Assembly: GCF_900114135.1 (NCBI RefSeq)
Contig: NZ_FORY01000002.1
Location: 186,001-250,000, forward strand
Direction: 5' to 3'
Length of the DNA: 64,000 bases
Origin: Celeribacter halophilus
GTDB lineage: Bacteria > Pseudomonadota > Alphaproteobacteria > Rhodobacterales > Rhodobacteraceae
The notes under the pieces were generated by a model that did no database searches, was not told the origin of the DNA, and worked only from the letters and a program-made list of their open reading frames with translations. The position numbers and the translations under genes were made by a program. This document shows, in pieces, positions 42,945-51,242 of this stretch. The stretch's first letter is position 1. Every line of letters starts with the position of its first letter.

Positions 42945-42987
42945 TCTTCGGAACCAAACGCACAGACGAAGCGTTTGGTTCCGAAGA
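42945..42987. promoter_or_regulatory. Symmetric divergent EcfG promoter between phyR and nepR
   Basis: Two perfectly complementary 17-base arms (left 42945-42961, right 42971-42987) surround a nine-base centre. On the plus strand GGAAC (42950-42954), 17 bases, then CGTT (42972-42975). On the minus strand GGAAC (42982-42978), 17 bases, then CGTT (42960-42957). Each promoter's -35 lies against the other's -10, so two polymerases cannot sit there together. Confidence 0.85.
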
Positions 42988-43076
42988 CAGTAGAAATTTT
43001 TCGGGCTAATATTCGAAGAGATGGGGATGAGAGGGGCCTCAGACGCCCCGAAACGGCTCAGGTTACAGGAAAGACA

Positions 43077-43229
43077 ATGGCGCAGAACGAACAAAAACAC
43101 GAGCTTGACGAGCAAATCGAGGAAAATTTGCGACGGGTATATCAAAAGACGCTGGAGGAAGAGATTCCGGACCGCTTCTTGAGCCTGCTTGAGAAACTCA
43201 AGGAGCAGGACGCCCAGCATGACAAATAA
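43077..43229 (+). CDS. nepR: Anti-sigma factor NepR
   Basis: The 50-residue protein has the conserved NepR helix core: DEQIEENLRRVYQKTLEEEIPDRFLSLLEKL, in which the EEIPDRF segment contacts the sigma factor and PhyR. NepR holds EcfG inactive until phosphorylated PhyR sequesters it. An AGGA ribosome site precedes the ATG. The last 11 bases overlap the start of ecfG, which would keep sigma and anti-sigma synthesis in step. Confidence 0.93.
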   Translation: MAQNEQKHELDEQIEENLRRVYQKTLEEEIPDRFLSLLEKLKEQDAQHDK

Positions 43230-43815
43230 AGATAGCCCTCCGCAGGACGAAAGCGCTCTTGATCCGCGCGAAGAGATCGTCACCCATTTGCCCGCCATGC
43301 GTGCCTTTGCCCTCAGCCTGACCCGTAATTCCTCACAAGCCGACGATCTGGTGCAGGATGCGGTGATCAAGGCGTGGAAAAATATGGCATCCTTTCAGGC
43401 CGGAACAAATATGCGGGCGTGGCTTTTCACGATCCTGCGCAACACGTTCTATTCTGATCGCCGCAAACACAGGCGCGAGGTGCAGGACACGGACGGAGCC
43501 TTTGCGGCCACACTTGCGGAGAAGCCGGATCATGACGGGCGTCTTGCGATGGCCGATTTCGAGACTGCTTTCGTTCAACTCAAACCCGAACAGCGCGAGG
43601 CGCTGATGCTGGTGGGTGCGATGGGGTTTTCCTATGAGGAAGCTGCAGAGACCTGTGAGGTGGCGGTGGGCACGATCAAGAGCCGCGTCAACCGCGCGCG
43701 TCAGAGTTTGGTCGGGATTTTGGGACTGGAGGAAGGTGCCAGTCTGGAACTGACCGATCAGGAAACCATGGCGGTCATGAGTTCGGCCATCCCCGGACGG
43801 GGGAATGCCGCGTGA
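43219..43815 (+). CDS. ecfG: General stress response ECF sigma factor EcfG
   Basis: The 198-residue ECF sigma factor has region 2 (THLPAMRAFALSLTRNSSQADDLVQDAVIKAWKN, broken across the helix) and region 4 (LKPEQREALMLVGAMGFSYEEAAE, then VAVGTIKSRVNRARQSL), with the DDLVQDA core of group ECF15 (EcfG). It recognises GGAAC-N16/17-CGTT promoters, several of which lie in this window. The ATG lies inside nepR, so translation is coupled, and the stop overlaps the start of the kinase gene (GTGA). Confidence 0.94.
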   Translation: MTNKDSPPQDESALDPREEIVTHLPAMRAFALSLTRNSSQADDLVQDAVIKAWKNMASFQAGTNMRAWLFTILRNTFYSDRRKHRREVQDTDGAFAATLAEKPDHDGRLAMADFETAFVQLKPEQREALMLVGAMGFSYEEAAETCEVAVGTIKSRVNRARQSLVGILGLEEGASLELTDQETMAVMSSAIPGRGNAA

Positions 43816-45560
43816 AAGGTGGGGGCTGGCGGCGGTATGTCGACGGGCTGGGCGTGCGGCTGGCCGCACTTCTCTCCATCGCGCTTTTTCCGATCGGGTT
43901 GATTGCCGTCTCGCTGACGCATCAGTTCTCGAACGCCGCTGACGACCGAGCAAAGAGCAACCTTCTGGCCCTGACCGCGCAAGCGGCGGCGGGGGAAGAG
44001 GGGTTTATCCGCTCCGGTTTCGGCGCGACCAATGCGCTGGCCGCGGTGATCCCGTCGATGGATACGGACTCACCGGCGTGTAGTCAGATTTTTCGGGACT
44101 TTGTCGCGCAAAGCCCCGCGTTTTCTTTCGCGGGTTTTGTCGGGTTGGATGGTATTCTCAAATGCGGGACAAGCTCGGTCGGTTATGACTTTAGCGAAGG
44201 CGAAGTCTACCACGACATGATCGAAAACCCCGCTCCGCGCAGCGATCTGACGCTGAGCGCACCAATCAGTGGAACCTCAGTGATCGTCCTGTCTTCGCCC
44301 GTGAGTATCGACGGAGCGTTTGCAGGCTATGTGGCGGTGTCCCTGCCGCATAACGAAAGCCGGATGGTGCTGGACAATGCGCCGGTTGACCGTCCTGTGG
44401 AACTCATCACCTTCAATCGAGAAGGCGAAATCCTGAGCGCCGCGGGGGGCTTGGATGATGTTCGGGATCGTTTGCCCAAGGGGCGCCCTCTGGCCAATCT
44501 GACCGGCCAGTATCGCATGTCTTTTCTTGGCACGACCAACGATGGAGAACCACGAATTTTTGCTGTGGTTCCGATCCTGCGCAATCAGGTTTATGCCATT
44601 GGCAGCTGGCCGCGTGAACGCCTGTCGGTTGCGCCGGGGTTCACCATGACGACCCCGATGATCTTCCCGATTGCCATGTGGCTCACCAGTCTTGGCGTGG
44701 CCTATTTCGCAGTGCACCGGCTGGCGATCAAACACATCCGCCACCTCAGCCGCGATATGCGGGATTTTGCCACAACCCGACGCCACGCCCGCCGCTCGAA
44801 AGACATGGCGCTGCCGCGTGAGCTGCGCGAGATCGACGAGGCTTGGCATGATCTTGCAGACACGGTGATCCGCGACGAGGCGGAGCTTGAGGACAATATC
44901 CACGACAAATCCGTGCTGCTCAAAGAGGTGCATCACAGGGTCAAGAACAATCTGCAACTCATTGCTTCTATTGTGAATATGAAGGTGCGCAAGGCGCGGA
45001 CGCCCGAGGCGCGTTTTGCGCTCAAGGAGGTGCAGGGCCGCGTGATGAGCATCGCCACGGTTCATCGCAGCCTTTACGAGACGACCACCGAGGGTCGCGT
45101 GCGTGCTGATGAATTGCTGGGCAGCACAATCGGCAAATTGATCCGCGCCGGTGTCGGTCATGAGACCGGCCTGAAAAGCGCGGAAACTTATGAGCCGGTT
45201 GTGCTCTATCCCGATCAGGCGGTGCCCTTGTCGCTTTTGGCGGCGGAGGCCTCGACCAATGCGCTGAAATATGTCGGGCGTCCGACAGGGGGGGCGCCCT
45301 ATGTCCATGTCAGCCTGACCCAGATCGCCCCTGACATGGCGCGGCTGGCGATCGAGAACAGCAAGGGTGTGGCGCTTGTGCCGCCGGAACAGGTCTCCGG
45401 CACGGGGCTTGGGTCCAACCTGATCAAAGCTTTCGCCCAGCAGCTTGGCGGTAAGTTGACGGTAGAGGAAGATGATCTGCATTACAGTGTCATCGTGGAT
45501 TTCCCGATAGCCGATTTCGATGATGCAGAGACGGACAGCGGGATTTCCGAGATGGAATGA
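43812..45560 (+). CDS. Membrane sensor histidine kinase of the HisKA_2/HWE type
   Basis: The 582-residue kinase has an N-terminal membrane helix (about 14-36), a periplasmic sensing region of about 230 residues (Cache-like, with a Cys pair at about 96 and 119), and a second helix (about 277-298). The cytoplasmic part holds a HisKA_2 dimerisation segment with EVHHRVKNNLQLIASIV (His374/His375) and an ATPase domain (LLAAEASTNALKYVG, then GTGLGSNLIKAFAQQLGG). Kinases of this class phosphorylate PhyR. Its gene overlaps ecfG by four bases, so it is the likely cognate input. The signal is unknown; the extracytoplasmic domain argues for an envelope or external cue. Confidence 0.9.
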   Translation: MKGGGWRRYVDGLGVRLAALLSIALFPIGLIAVSLTHQFSNAADDRAKSNLLALTAQAAAGEEGFIRSGFGATNALAAVIPSMDTDSPACSQIFRDFVAQSPAFSFAGFVGLDGILKCGTSSVGYDFSEGEVYHDMIENPAPRSDLTLSAPISGTSVIVLSSPVSIDGAFAGYVAVSLPHNESRMVLDNAPVDRPVELITFNREGEILSAAGGLDDVRDRLPKGRPLANLTGQYRMSFLGTTNDGEPRIFAVVPILRNQVYAIGSWPRERLSVAPGFTMTTPMIFPIAMWLTSLGVAYFAVHRLAIKHIRHLSRDMRDFATTRRHARRSKDMALPRELREIDEAWHDLADTVIRDEAELEDNIHDKSVLLKEVHHRVKNNLQLIASIVNMKVRKARTPEARFALKEVQGRVMSIATVHRSLYETTTEGRVRADELLGSTIGKLIRAGVGHETGLKSAETYEPVVLYPDQAVPLSLLAAEASTNALKYVGRPTGGAPYVHVSLTQIAPDMARLAIENSKGVALVPPEQVSGTGLGSNLIKAFAQQLGGKLTVEEDDLHYSVIVDFPIADFDDAETDSGISEME

Positions 45561-45566
45561 CCTGTA

Positions 45567-45598
45567 GCGCCTCTGGGGCCATTTGGCCTCAGGGGCGC
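45567..45598. terminator. Hairpin between the kinase and AI-2E transporter genes
   Basis: A 14-pair stem (two G-T pairs) with an ATTT loop overlaps the stop codon of the minus-strand gene. There is no T run, so termination may be Rho-assisted or the stem may protect the messages. Confidence 0.5.
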
Positions 45599-46626
45599 GA
45601 CGTGTCAGGGCAGGGTGCAGGACCGATCCCTTTGAACACGGCCAGCCCCCAGACCAGCAGCGGAATGGCGATGAAACCGCCGAGCGGCCCCCAAAGCCAG
45701 AGCCAGAAACACAGGGACAGAAAGACCAGCAGCGGGTTGACCTGCATATGGCGCCCGACGAGCGTGGGGGTGATGAACTGTCCTTCCATCATGTTCAGCG
45801 TCACAAAGGCCGCCGCTGGTGCAAAGGACAACGCACCGTCAAAGGACATGAGCCCCGCCACCAGCAGCACAAGCGCGACCATTGCCGGGCCGACATAGAG
45901 AATGAAGTTCATCATGGCGGCAATCCCGCCCCAAAGCATCGCACCGGGCAGGCCGATTGCGGCTAGCGCCAGTGCCACAATGGCGCCGAAACAGGTGTTG
46001 ATGAGTGTGATGGTCAGGAAATACCGCGACACCCGCGCATCCGCGTCGCGCAGACATGCGATAGAGGGGCTTTGCGGATGAAGTTTGGAGATGGCCCCAT
46101 AAAGCTCGTCCCGCGACAGAAGGATAAAGAACAGCGCCCCTGCAAAGAGCAGAACCTGAGCCGCCAGAGACGGCGCGGCAAAGAGAGCATCGCCGAGTGA
46201 GGGCAGGTTCACGGACTGCGCGTCTTCGGAGGCGGCATTCTCCGGTGAGATCGTGTCTTGCACTTCCTGCGTCACATCGCTGATGCCGCGAAAGAGTTGA
46301 CGTAGATGGCCGAGGCCCTCTTGCAGTTCGGCTTTGATGCTTGGGATTTGTGCATAGGCCCGTTCGACGAGCGGTTCCGTGAAAAACACCAAAGCGCCCA
46401 AGAGGCTCAGAACCGAGCCGAAGCTCAACAGCGCGCCCACTGTCGGCGGCAGGCCGATACGTGCCCAGAAGGCGGAGACGGGGGAGAGCACCACGGCGCA
46501 GACAAAGGCCAACACAAAGGGCGCAACAAGGGTTTGGGACGCATCGAGCGCGGCCACGACCGCAAGCAGGGTCAAAAGGATTAAGGCCCAATGCCCCCGC
46601 AAAATCTGCGTCGTGATCTGTGTCAT
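45589..46626 (-). CDS. AI-2E family (PerM/TqsA-like) transporter
   Basis: The 345-residue protein has about seven membrane helices in the AI-2E/UPF0118 pattern. These include an N-terminal pair (LILLTLLAVVAALDAS and PFVLAFVCAVVLSPV), a soluble amphipathic domain (about 90-150), and FGAIVALALAAIGLPGAMLWGGIAAMMNF, then LYVGPAMVALVLLVAGL. Family members export autoinducer-2 or act in sodium/proton exchange; the substrate here is unknown. The ATG at 46626 has GGAG upstream. An exact EcfG-type promoter sits 23 bases before it, so it probably belongs to the general stress regulon. Confidence 0.82.
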   Translation of the reverse strand: MTQITTQILRGHWALILLTLLAVVAALDASQTLVAPFVLAFVCAVVLSPVSAFWARIGLPPTVGALLSFGSVLSLLGALVFFTEPLVERAYAQIPSIKAELQEGLGHLRQLFRGISDVTQEVQDTISPENAASEDAQSVNLPSLGDALFAAPSLAAQVLLFAGALFFILLSRDELYGAISKLHPQSPSIACLRDADARVSRYFLTITLINTCFGAIVALALAAIGLPGAMLWGGIAAMMNFILYVGPAMVALVLLVAGLMSFDGALSFAPAAAFVTLNMMEGQFITPTLVGRHMQVNPLLVFLSLCFWLWLWGPLGGFIAIPLLVWGLAVFKGIGPAPCPDTSRP

Positions 46627-46648
46627 GTTGTTCTCCGTTTGCACAAAG

Positions 46649-46674
46649 AACGCCGCCGGAGTGTAATTGGTTCC
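46649..46674 (-). promoter_or_regulatory. EcfG-type promoter for the AI-2E transporter gene
   Basis: On the minus strand GGAAC (46674-46670), 17 bases, CGTT (46652-46649): an exact match to the EcfG consensus with the same spacing as the phyR and nepR promoters. Confidence 0.72.
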
Positions 46675-46847
46675 CGTTTGCTCTGATTTGGCATGGAGGT
46701 CCGTTGTGCAATCATGTCCTGAACCTGTTCATGAGAGCACAGTATAAATTTGGAAACCCTGAGACAGAAAAATGGGTATGTTGCGTATAACGGCGGTATT
46801 GCCACACGCACCCTCGGTCAAAAACCACAATAAAAGGACACATTTTC

Positions 46848-48038
46848 ATGCCTCTTTCCCTGCGGGCGCTTCGTCTCTCCGCCGCACTAGTTTGTCTTGC
46901 CGTCCCCTCTTTGAGCTATGCGCAAGGCGCGCCTATGGGCGGGCCGGGGCAGGTGACTGAGGTCGGTGTCATGGAACTGACCGAGTCTGACGTGCCGGTG
47001 TCCACCACCATGCCGGGACGGGCCGTGGCCAAAGAGCAGACGGAAATCCGGCCCCGTGTCGAAGGTGTGATAAAGGAGATTGCCTATACACCGGGTCGAC
47101 GCGTTCAGGAGGGGGATTTGTTGTTCCGCCTTGATTCGGAAACCTATGAGGCGGCGCTGGCCTCTGCGGAAGCCGCGCTCGACAGCGCCAAGGCCACACT
47201 CAGCACCGCGCAGGCCGCTTATGACCGTTATGCGAAACTCGAAGGCGTCGGGGCCTCGACTTCCGATCTGGAAAGCGCACGGGCCACTCTGGCGCAAGCC
47301 AAAGCCAGTGTGAAAAGCGCCGAAGCCGATTTGCAGCAGGCGCAGCTTGATCTTGAACGCGTGGAAATCCGCAGTCCGATTGCCGGTATTCCGGATGTGC
47401 CGGTATATTCCGTCGGTTCGCTGGTGACTGCCAACCAGAGCGATGCGCTGACGACGGTGACACGGCTTAATCCGATCTATGTCGATGTCTCGGAAAGCTC
47501 GGCGCGCCGGATGCGTATTGGCGAGCTGTTCGAGGCAGGCGCTTTGACGCCGGGCCGGGAGCTCGACGTAGCGTTGACATTGGAGAACGGCGAGGTCTAC
47601 GGCCGGAAAGGCACGCTGGTGAGCCCCGGTGTGACGGTCTCGACCACCACCGGTTCCATCGATTCACGGTTCGAATTCGACAACTCCGAGCACAAGATCA
47701 TGCCGGGTCAGTTCCTGCGTGTAGAAGTGGTATTCGGCACGACACGTGGCATTCTGGTCCCGCAACGTGCCACAACGCGTCAAAGCGACGGCACGCTGAC
47801 GGCCTTTATCGCCGAGGATGGCACAGCCCATCAGGTCACCTTGAGCTATAGTGGTACGGCGGAGAACGCATGGGTCGTGACGGACGGGGTCGAGGTCGGT
47901 GATATGATCATTCTCGACGGGCTGACCAATCTCAAAGACGGGGCAGAGATCACCACTGTGCCGGTGACGATCAATGAGGTTGGTGTGGTCGAGGATATTG
48001 TGTCCACGGAGTCCGAAACCCAATCCGAGGCAGAATAA
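46848..48038 (+). CDS. RND efflux periplasmic adaptor subunit
   Basis: The 396-residue membrane fusion protein has a cleavable signal (about 1-25, ending LSYAQ; no lipobox). It then has the lipoyl/hairpin/beta-barrel order: RVEGVIKEIAYTPGRRVQEGDLLFRLD, a long helical hairpin (about 98-165), then IRSPIAG and a barrel with YVDVSESSARRMRIG. The acidic tail ends ESETQSEAE. It links the inner-membrane pump encoded next to an outer-membrane channel. The pump gene starts two bases after its stop. No TetR or other regulator is adjacent, and no TolC-type gene is in the window. Confidence 0.9.
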   Translation: MPLSLRALRLSAALVCLAVPSLSYAQGAPMGGPGQVTEVGVMELTESDVPVSTTMPGRAVAKEQTEIRPRVEGVIKEIAYTPGRRVQEGDLLFRLDSETYEAALASAEAALDSAKATLSTAQAAYDRYAKLEGVGASTSDLESARATLAQAKASVKSAEADLQQAQLDLERVEIRSPIAGIPDVPVYSVGSLVTANQSDALTTVTRLNPIYVDVSESSARRMRIGELFEAGALTPGRELDVALTLENGEVYGRKGTLVSPGVTVSTTTGSIDSRFEFDNSEHKIMPGQFLRVEVVFGTTRGILVPQRATTRQSDGTLTAFIAEDGTAHQVTLSYSGTAENAWVVTDGVEVGDMIILDGLTNLKDGAEITTVPVTINEVGVVEDIVSTESETQSEAE

Positions 48039-48040
48039 TC

Positions 48041-51000
48041 ATGGTGAATTTCTTTATCCATCGTCCCATCTTTGCATGGGTTCTGGCCATTGTGACAATG
48101 CTGGCAGGGATTTTCGCCTATACGCAATTGCCCGTGTCGCAATATCCCGACATCGCGCCAACCACCATCCGAATTTCAGCCTCCTATTCGGGGGCGACGG
48201 CGTCGGCGGTTGAGGATTCGGTAACTTCGGTGATTGAGGACAACCTCACGGATATTGACGGGATGCTCTACATGCAGAGCAGCTCGCAGGAAAACTCCGC
48301 CTCCATTTCGCTTGTCTTTGATGGCTCGATTGATGCGACCACAGCACTCAGCGAAGTGCAGACGAAAATCTCCGAGATTGAAAGCCAGTTGCCGGATACG
48401 GTGCAGGATTCCGGTGTGACAGTTGAGCGCTCGACCTCTTCCATTCTGATGATCGGCGCGATTGTCTCCACGGATGGCAGCTATTCCACCATCGAGCTGG
48501 GCAATATTCTCGAAGAGCAGGTCGAAGGTCCGATTGAAAGGACCGAAGGTGTCGGCGGGATTAACAGTTTCGGATCCGGTTATGCCATGCGCATCTGGCT
48601 TGATCCGCTGGACCTTGCGAAATACAGCCTGACGCCCTCCGATGTGACCAGTGCGGTGCAGAATCAAAACAGCACTGTCACGGTCGGCAGTCTGGGCGAT
48701 CAACCCACAGTGTCGGGTCAACAGTTCACGGCCACCATCACGGCGCAGAGCCAGCTGACCTCGGTGGATGAATTCGAAAACATCCTGTTGACCACCGATG
48801 AAGATGGCAGTTCCGTCTTTCTGGGTGACGTGGCGCGGATCGAGATCGGGCAGGAGGATTACGGTTCGGATTCGCGGTTCAACGGCGTTAATGCCTCCGG
48901 TTTCGGGGTGAACCTCGCTACGGGGGCGAATGCCGTCGATACGGCGGAGGCCGTTTATGAAACCCTCGACAATCTGGAAAAATCCTTGCCTGAAGGGGTC
49001 GAGTTCCGGATTGCTTACGACACATCGCCCTTTGTCGTGCTGTCGATTGAGAAAGTCTACCACACGTTGATCGAAGCCATCGTGCTTGTGTTCTTCGTGA
49101 TCCTCGTCTTCCTGCAAAAATGGCGCGCGACGATCATTCCGATCATCGCCGTGCCAGTTGTTCTGGCAGGGACATTCGCGGTGCTCTCTGCGCTCGGCTA
49201 TTCGATCAACACGCTCACCATGTTTGCTATGGTGCTTGCTATCGGCTTGCTGGTGGATGACGCGATTGTGGTGGTGGAGAATGTCGAGCGGATGATCGAG
49301 GATGAAGGCCTGTCGCCTTTGGAAGCCACGATCAAAAGCATGAAAGAGATCACAGGCGCACTGATCGGGATTGCTGTGGTGCTGTCCGCCGTGTTCCTGC
49401 CGATGGCCTTTTTCAGCGGCTCCACGGGGGTGATCTATCGCCAGTTCTCGGTTACGATCATCTCGGCGATGGCGTTGTCCGCGCTTGTGGCCTTGATCCT
49501 GACGCCCGCGCTGTGCGCCACAATTTTGCGCCCGACGCATCATGGCGACGGCATTGCGCCTGCACGCTGGTTCAACCGCAATTTTGACCGTTTGAACGAG
49601 AGCTATACCTCGGGCGTATCCCGCATTCTGAAAAAGCCGGTGATCATGCTGGGAGTGCTGGCGCTTCTCATTGCGGGCGGCTCCGGGCTTTACACACGGC
49701 TTGCAAGCTCATTCCTGCCGGAAGAGGATCAAGGCGTTCTGATGGTCATGATCGGGCTTTCCGAAGGCTCGACCACGCCGCAGACCGAAAGCGTGGTCAC
49801 TCAGGTTGAAGACTATCTGCGCAATGACGAGGCTGATGCGGTGGACAGCACCTTCGCTACCTTCGGTTTCAGCTTCCAAGGCTCGGGGCAGAATTATGCG
49901 ATGGTCTTTGTGAAGCTCAAGGATTTCGACGATCGCACCGATGATGCCTTGTCGGCGGCCTCTGTTGCCAATCGTGCGTCGATGAAATTCGCTGGTCTGC
50001 GTGCGGGCACTGTTCAGTTCTTGCAGCCGCCTGCAATTCAGGGGCTTGGCAATACCGACGGATTCTCCATGGAACTGGTGGATTATGCCAGCAATGGAAC
50101 CGACGCCCTGCGTGCGGCGGCAGAGGAACTGGAGGCGCTGGCCAATGCGGACAGCCGTCTTGAGAACATTCGGGTGACGGGGACCGACACGGAAGCCGTG
50201 TTGAAACTCAACATCGACCAGCAAAAGGCCGAGAGTTTCGGGGTTTCCGTGAGCGAGGTTAACAGCATCCTCTCCACGATCTTCTCGGGTTCCGAGGTCA
50301 ATGATTTCGACCTCGATGGCTCCTTGCGTCCGGTGATTGTGATGGCTGATGCGGCCTACCGGATGCAGCCGGAAGATGTGGAAAACTGGTATGCCCGCAA
50401 TGATGACGGGGATATGGTGCCGTTCTCCGCCTTTGTGACAACCGAATGGGTGTCCAACGTGCCGACGTTGAAGCGGATCGATGCGATCAGTTCCATCGCG
50501 TTCTCCGGCTCGCCCGCGACAGGCGTCAGTTCAGGTGAGGCGATGAACGCCATTCAGGAACTTGCCGAGTCTCTGGATGGCAACTACGGGGTGGCATGGA
50601 CGGGCCTGTCCTATCAGGAGCAACAATCCGGCAATCAGGCACCTTATCTCTACGCGCTGTCCGTGCTGGTGGTCTTCCTGTGTCTGGCCGCGCTTTATGA
50701 AAGCTGGACCATCCCGTTCTCCGTCATGCTGGCGGTGCCTGTGGGGGTCTTCGGGGCGCTGGCGTTTGCATGGCTCTTCGGGCAGTCGAATGACGTCTAT
50801 TTCAAGGTCGGTATTCTCACCACCATCGGTCTGGCGGCGAAAAACGCGATCCTGATCGTGGAATTTGCCCGAGGGCTGGAAGAGAAGGGCATGAAAACCG
50901 TGGCCGCTGCGATTGAAGCCGCCAAGCTGCGTTTGCGTCCGATCCTGATGACCTCTCTGGCCTTTATGCTGGGAGTTCTGCCGCTGGCTACGGCGTCGGG

Positions 51001-51133
51001 GGCAGGGGCCTCTGCGCAAAATGCCATCGGTTTGGGCGTCTTGGGCGGGATGACCGCAGCAACATTCATCGGGATTTTCATGGTGCCGGCGTTCTATGTG
51101 ATCGTGCGCAAGCTGACACATCGCCCCGCCTGA
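48041..51133 (+). CDS. RND efflux inner-membrane transporter (AcrB/MexB type, HAE1)
   Basis: The 1030-residue protein has the full HAE1 layout: VNFFIHRPIFAWVLAIVTMLAG start, PVSQYPDIAPTTI, two large periplasmic loops, and twelve membrane helices. The proton-relay aspartates are in AIGLLVDDAIVVVENVERM. The second-half helix block runs GILTTIGLAAKNAILIVEFARG. It exports hydrophobic or amphiphilic compounds using the proton gradient together with the adaptor encoded just upstream. Drug specificity cannot be read from sequence. A hairpin follows 25 bases after the stop. Confidence 0.94.
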   Translation: MVNFFIHRPIFAWVLAIVTMLAGIFAYTQLPVSQYPDIAPTTIRISASYSGATASAVEDSVTSVIEDNLTDIDGMLYMQSSSQENSASISLVFDGSIDATTALSEVQTKISEIESQLPDTVQDSGVTVERSTSSILMIGAIVSTDGSYSTIELGNILEEQVEGPIERTEGVGGINSFGSGYAMRIWLDPLDLAKYSLTPSDVTSAVQNQNSTVTVGSLGDQPTVSGQQFTATITAQSQLTSVDEFENILLTTDEDGSSVFLGDVARIEIGQEDYGSDSRFNGVNASGFGVNLATGANAVDTAEAVYETLDNLEKSLPEGVEFRIAYDTSPFVVLSIEKVYHTLIEAIVLVFFVILVFLQKWRATIIPIIAVPVVLAGTFAVLSALGYSINTLTMFAMVLAIGLLVDDAIVVVENVERMIEDEGLSPLEATIKSMKEITGALIGIAVVLSAVFLPMAFFSGSTGVIYRQFSVTIISAMALSALVALILTPALCATILRPTHHGDGIAPARWFNRNFDRLNESYTSGVSRILKKPVIMLGVLALLIAGGSGLYTRLASSFLPEEDQGVLMVMIGLSEGSTTPQTESVVTQVEDYLRNDEADAVDSTFATFGFSFQGSGQNYAMVFVKLKDFDDRTDDALSAASVANRASMKFAGLRAGTVQFLQPPAIQGLGNTDGFSMELVDYASNGTDALRAAAEELEALANADSRLENIRVTGTDTEAVLKLNIDQQKAESFGVSVSEVNSILSTIFSGSEVNDFDLDGSLRPVIVMADAAYRMQPEDVENWYARNDDGDMVPFSAFVTTEWVSNVPTLKRIDAISSIAFSGSPATGVSSGEAMNAIQELAESLDGNYGVAWTGLSYQEQQSGNQAPYLYALSVLVVFLCLAALYESWTIPFSVMLAVPVGVFGALAFAWLFGQSNDVYFKVGILTTIGLAAKNAILIVEFARGLEEKGMKTVAAAIEAAKLRLRPILMTSLAFMLGVLPLATASGAGASAQNAIGLGVLGGMTAATFIGIFMVPAFYVIVRKLTHRPA

Positions 51134-51157
51134 TTTTGGCACTTAGCACGAGAAACG

Positions 51158-51184
51158 ACAAGAGGCGCCTTGTGCGCCTCTTGT
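51158..51184. terminator. Terminator-like hairpin between the RND and metH genes
   Basis: A perfect 11-pair stem (ACAAGAGGCGC/GCGCCTCTTGT) with a five-base loop lies between convergent genes. The T run is poor on both sides. Confidence 0.65.
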
Positions 51185-51242
51185 GCTATTTCATCGCGAT
51201 GAAACCCCGTGTCCCGCTGATCAGAGCCGCAGGATCCGGCAC

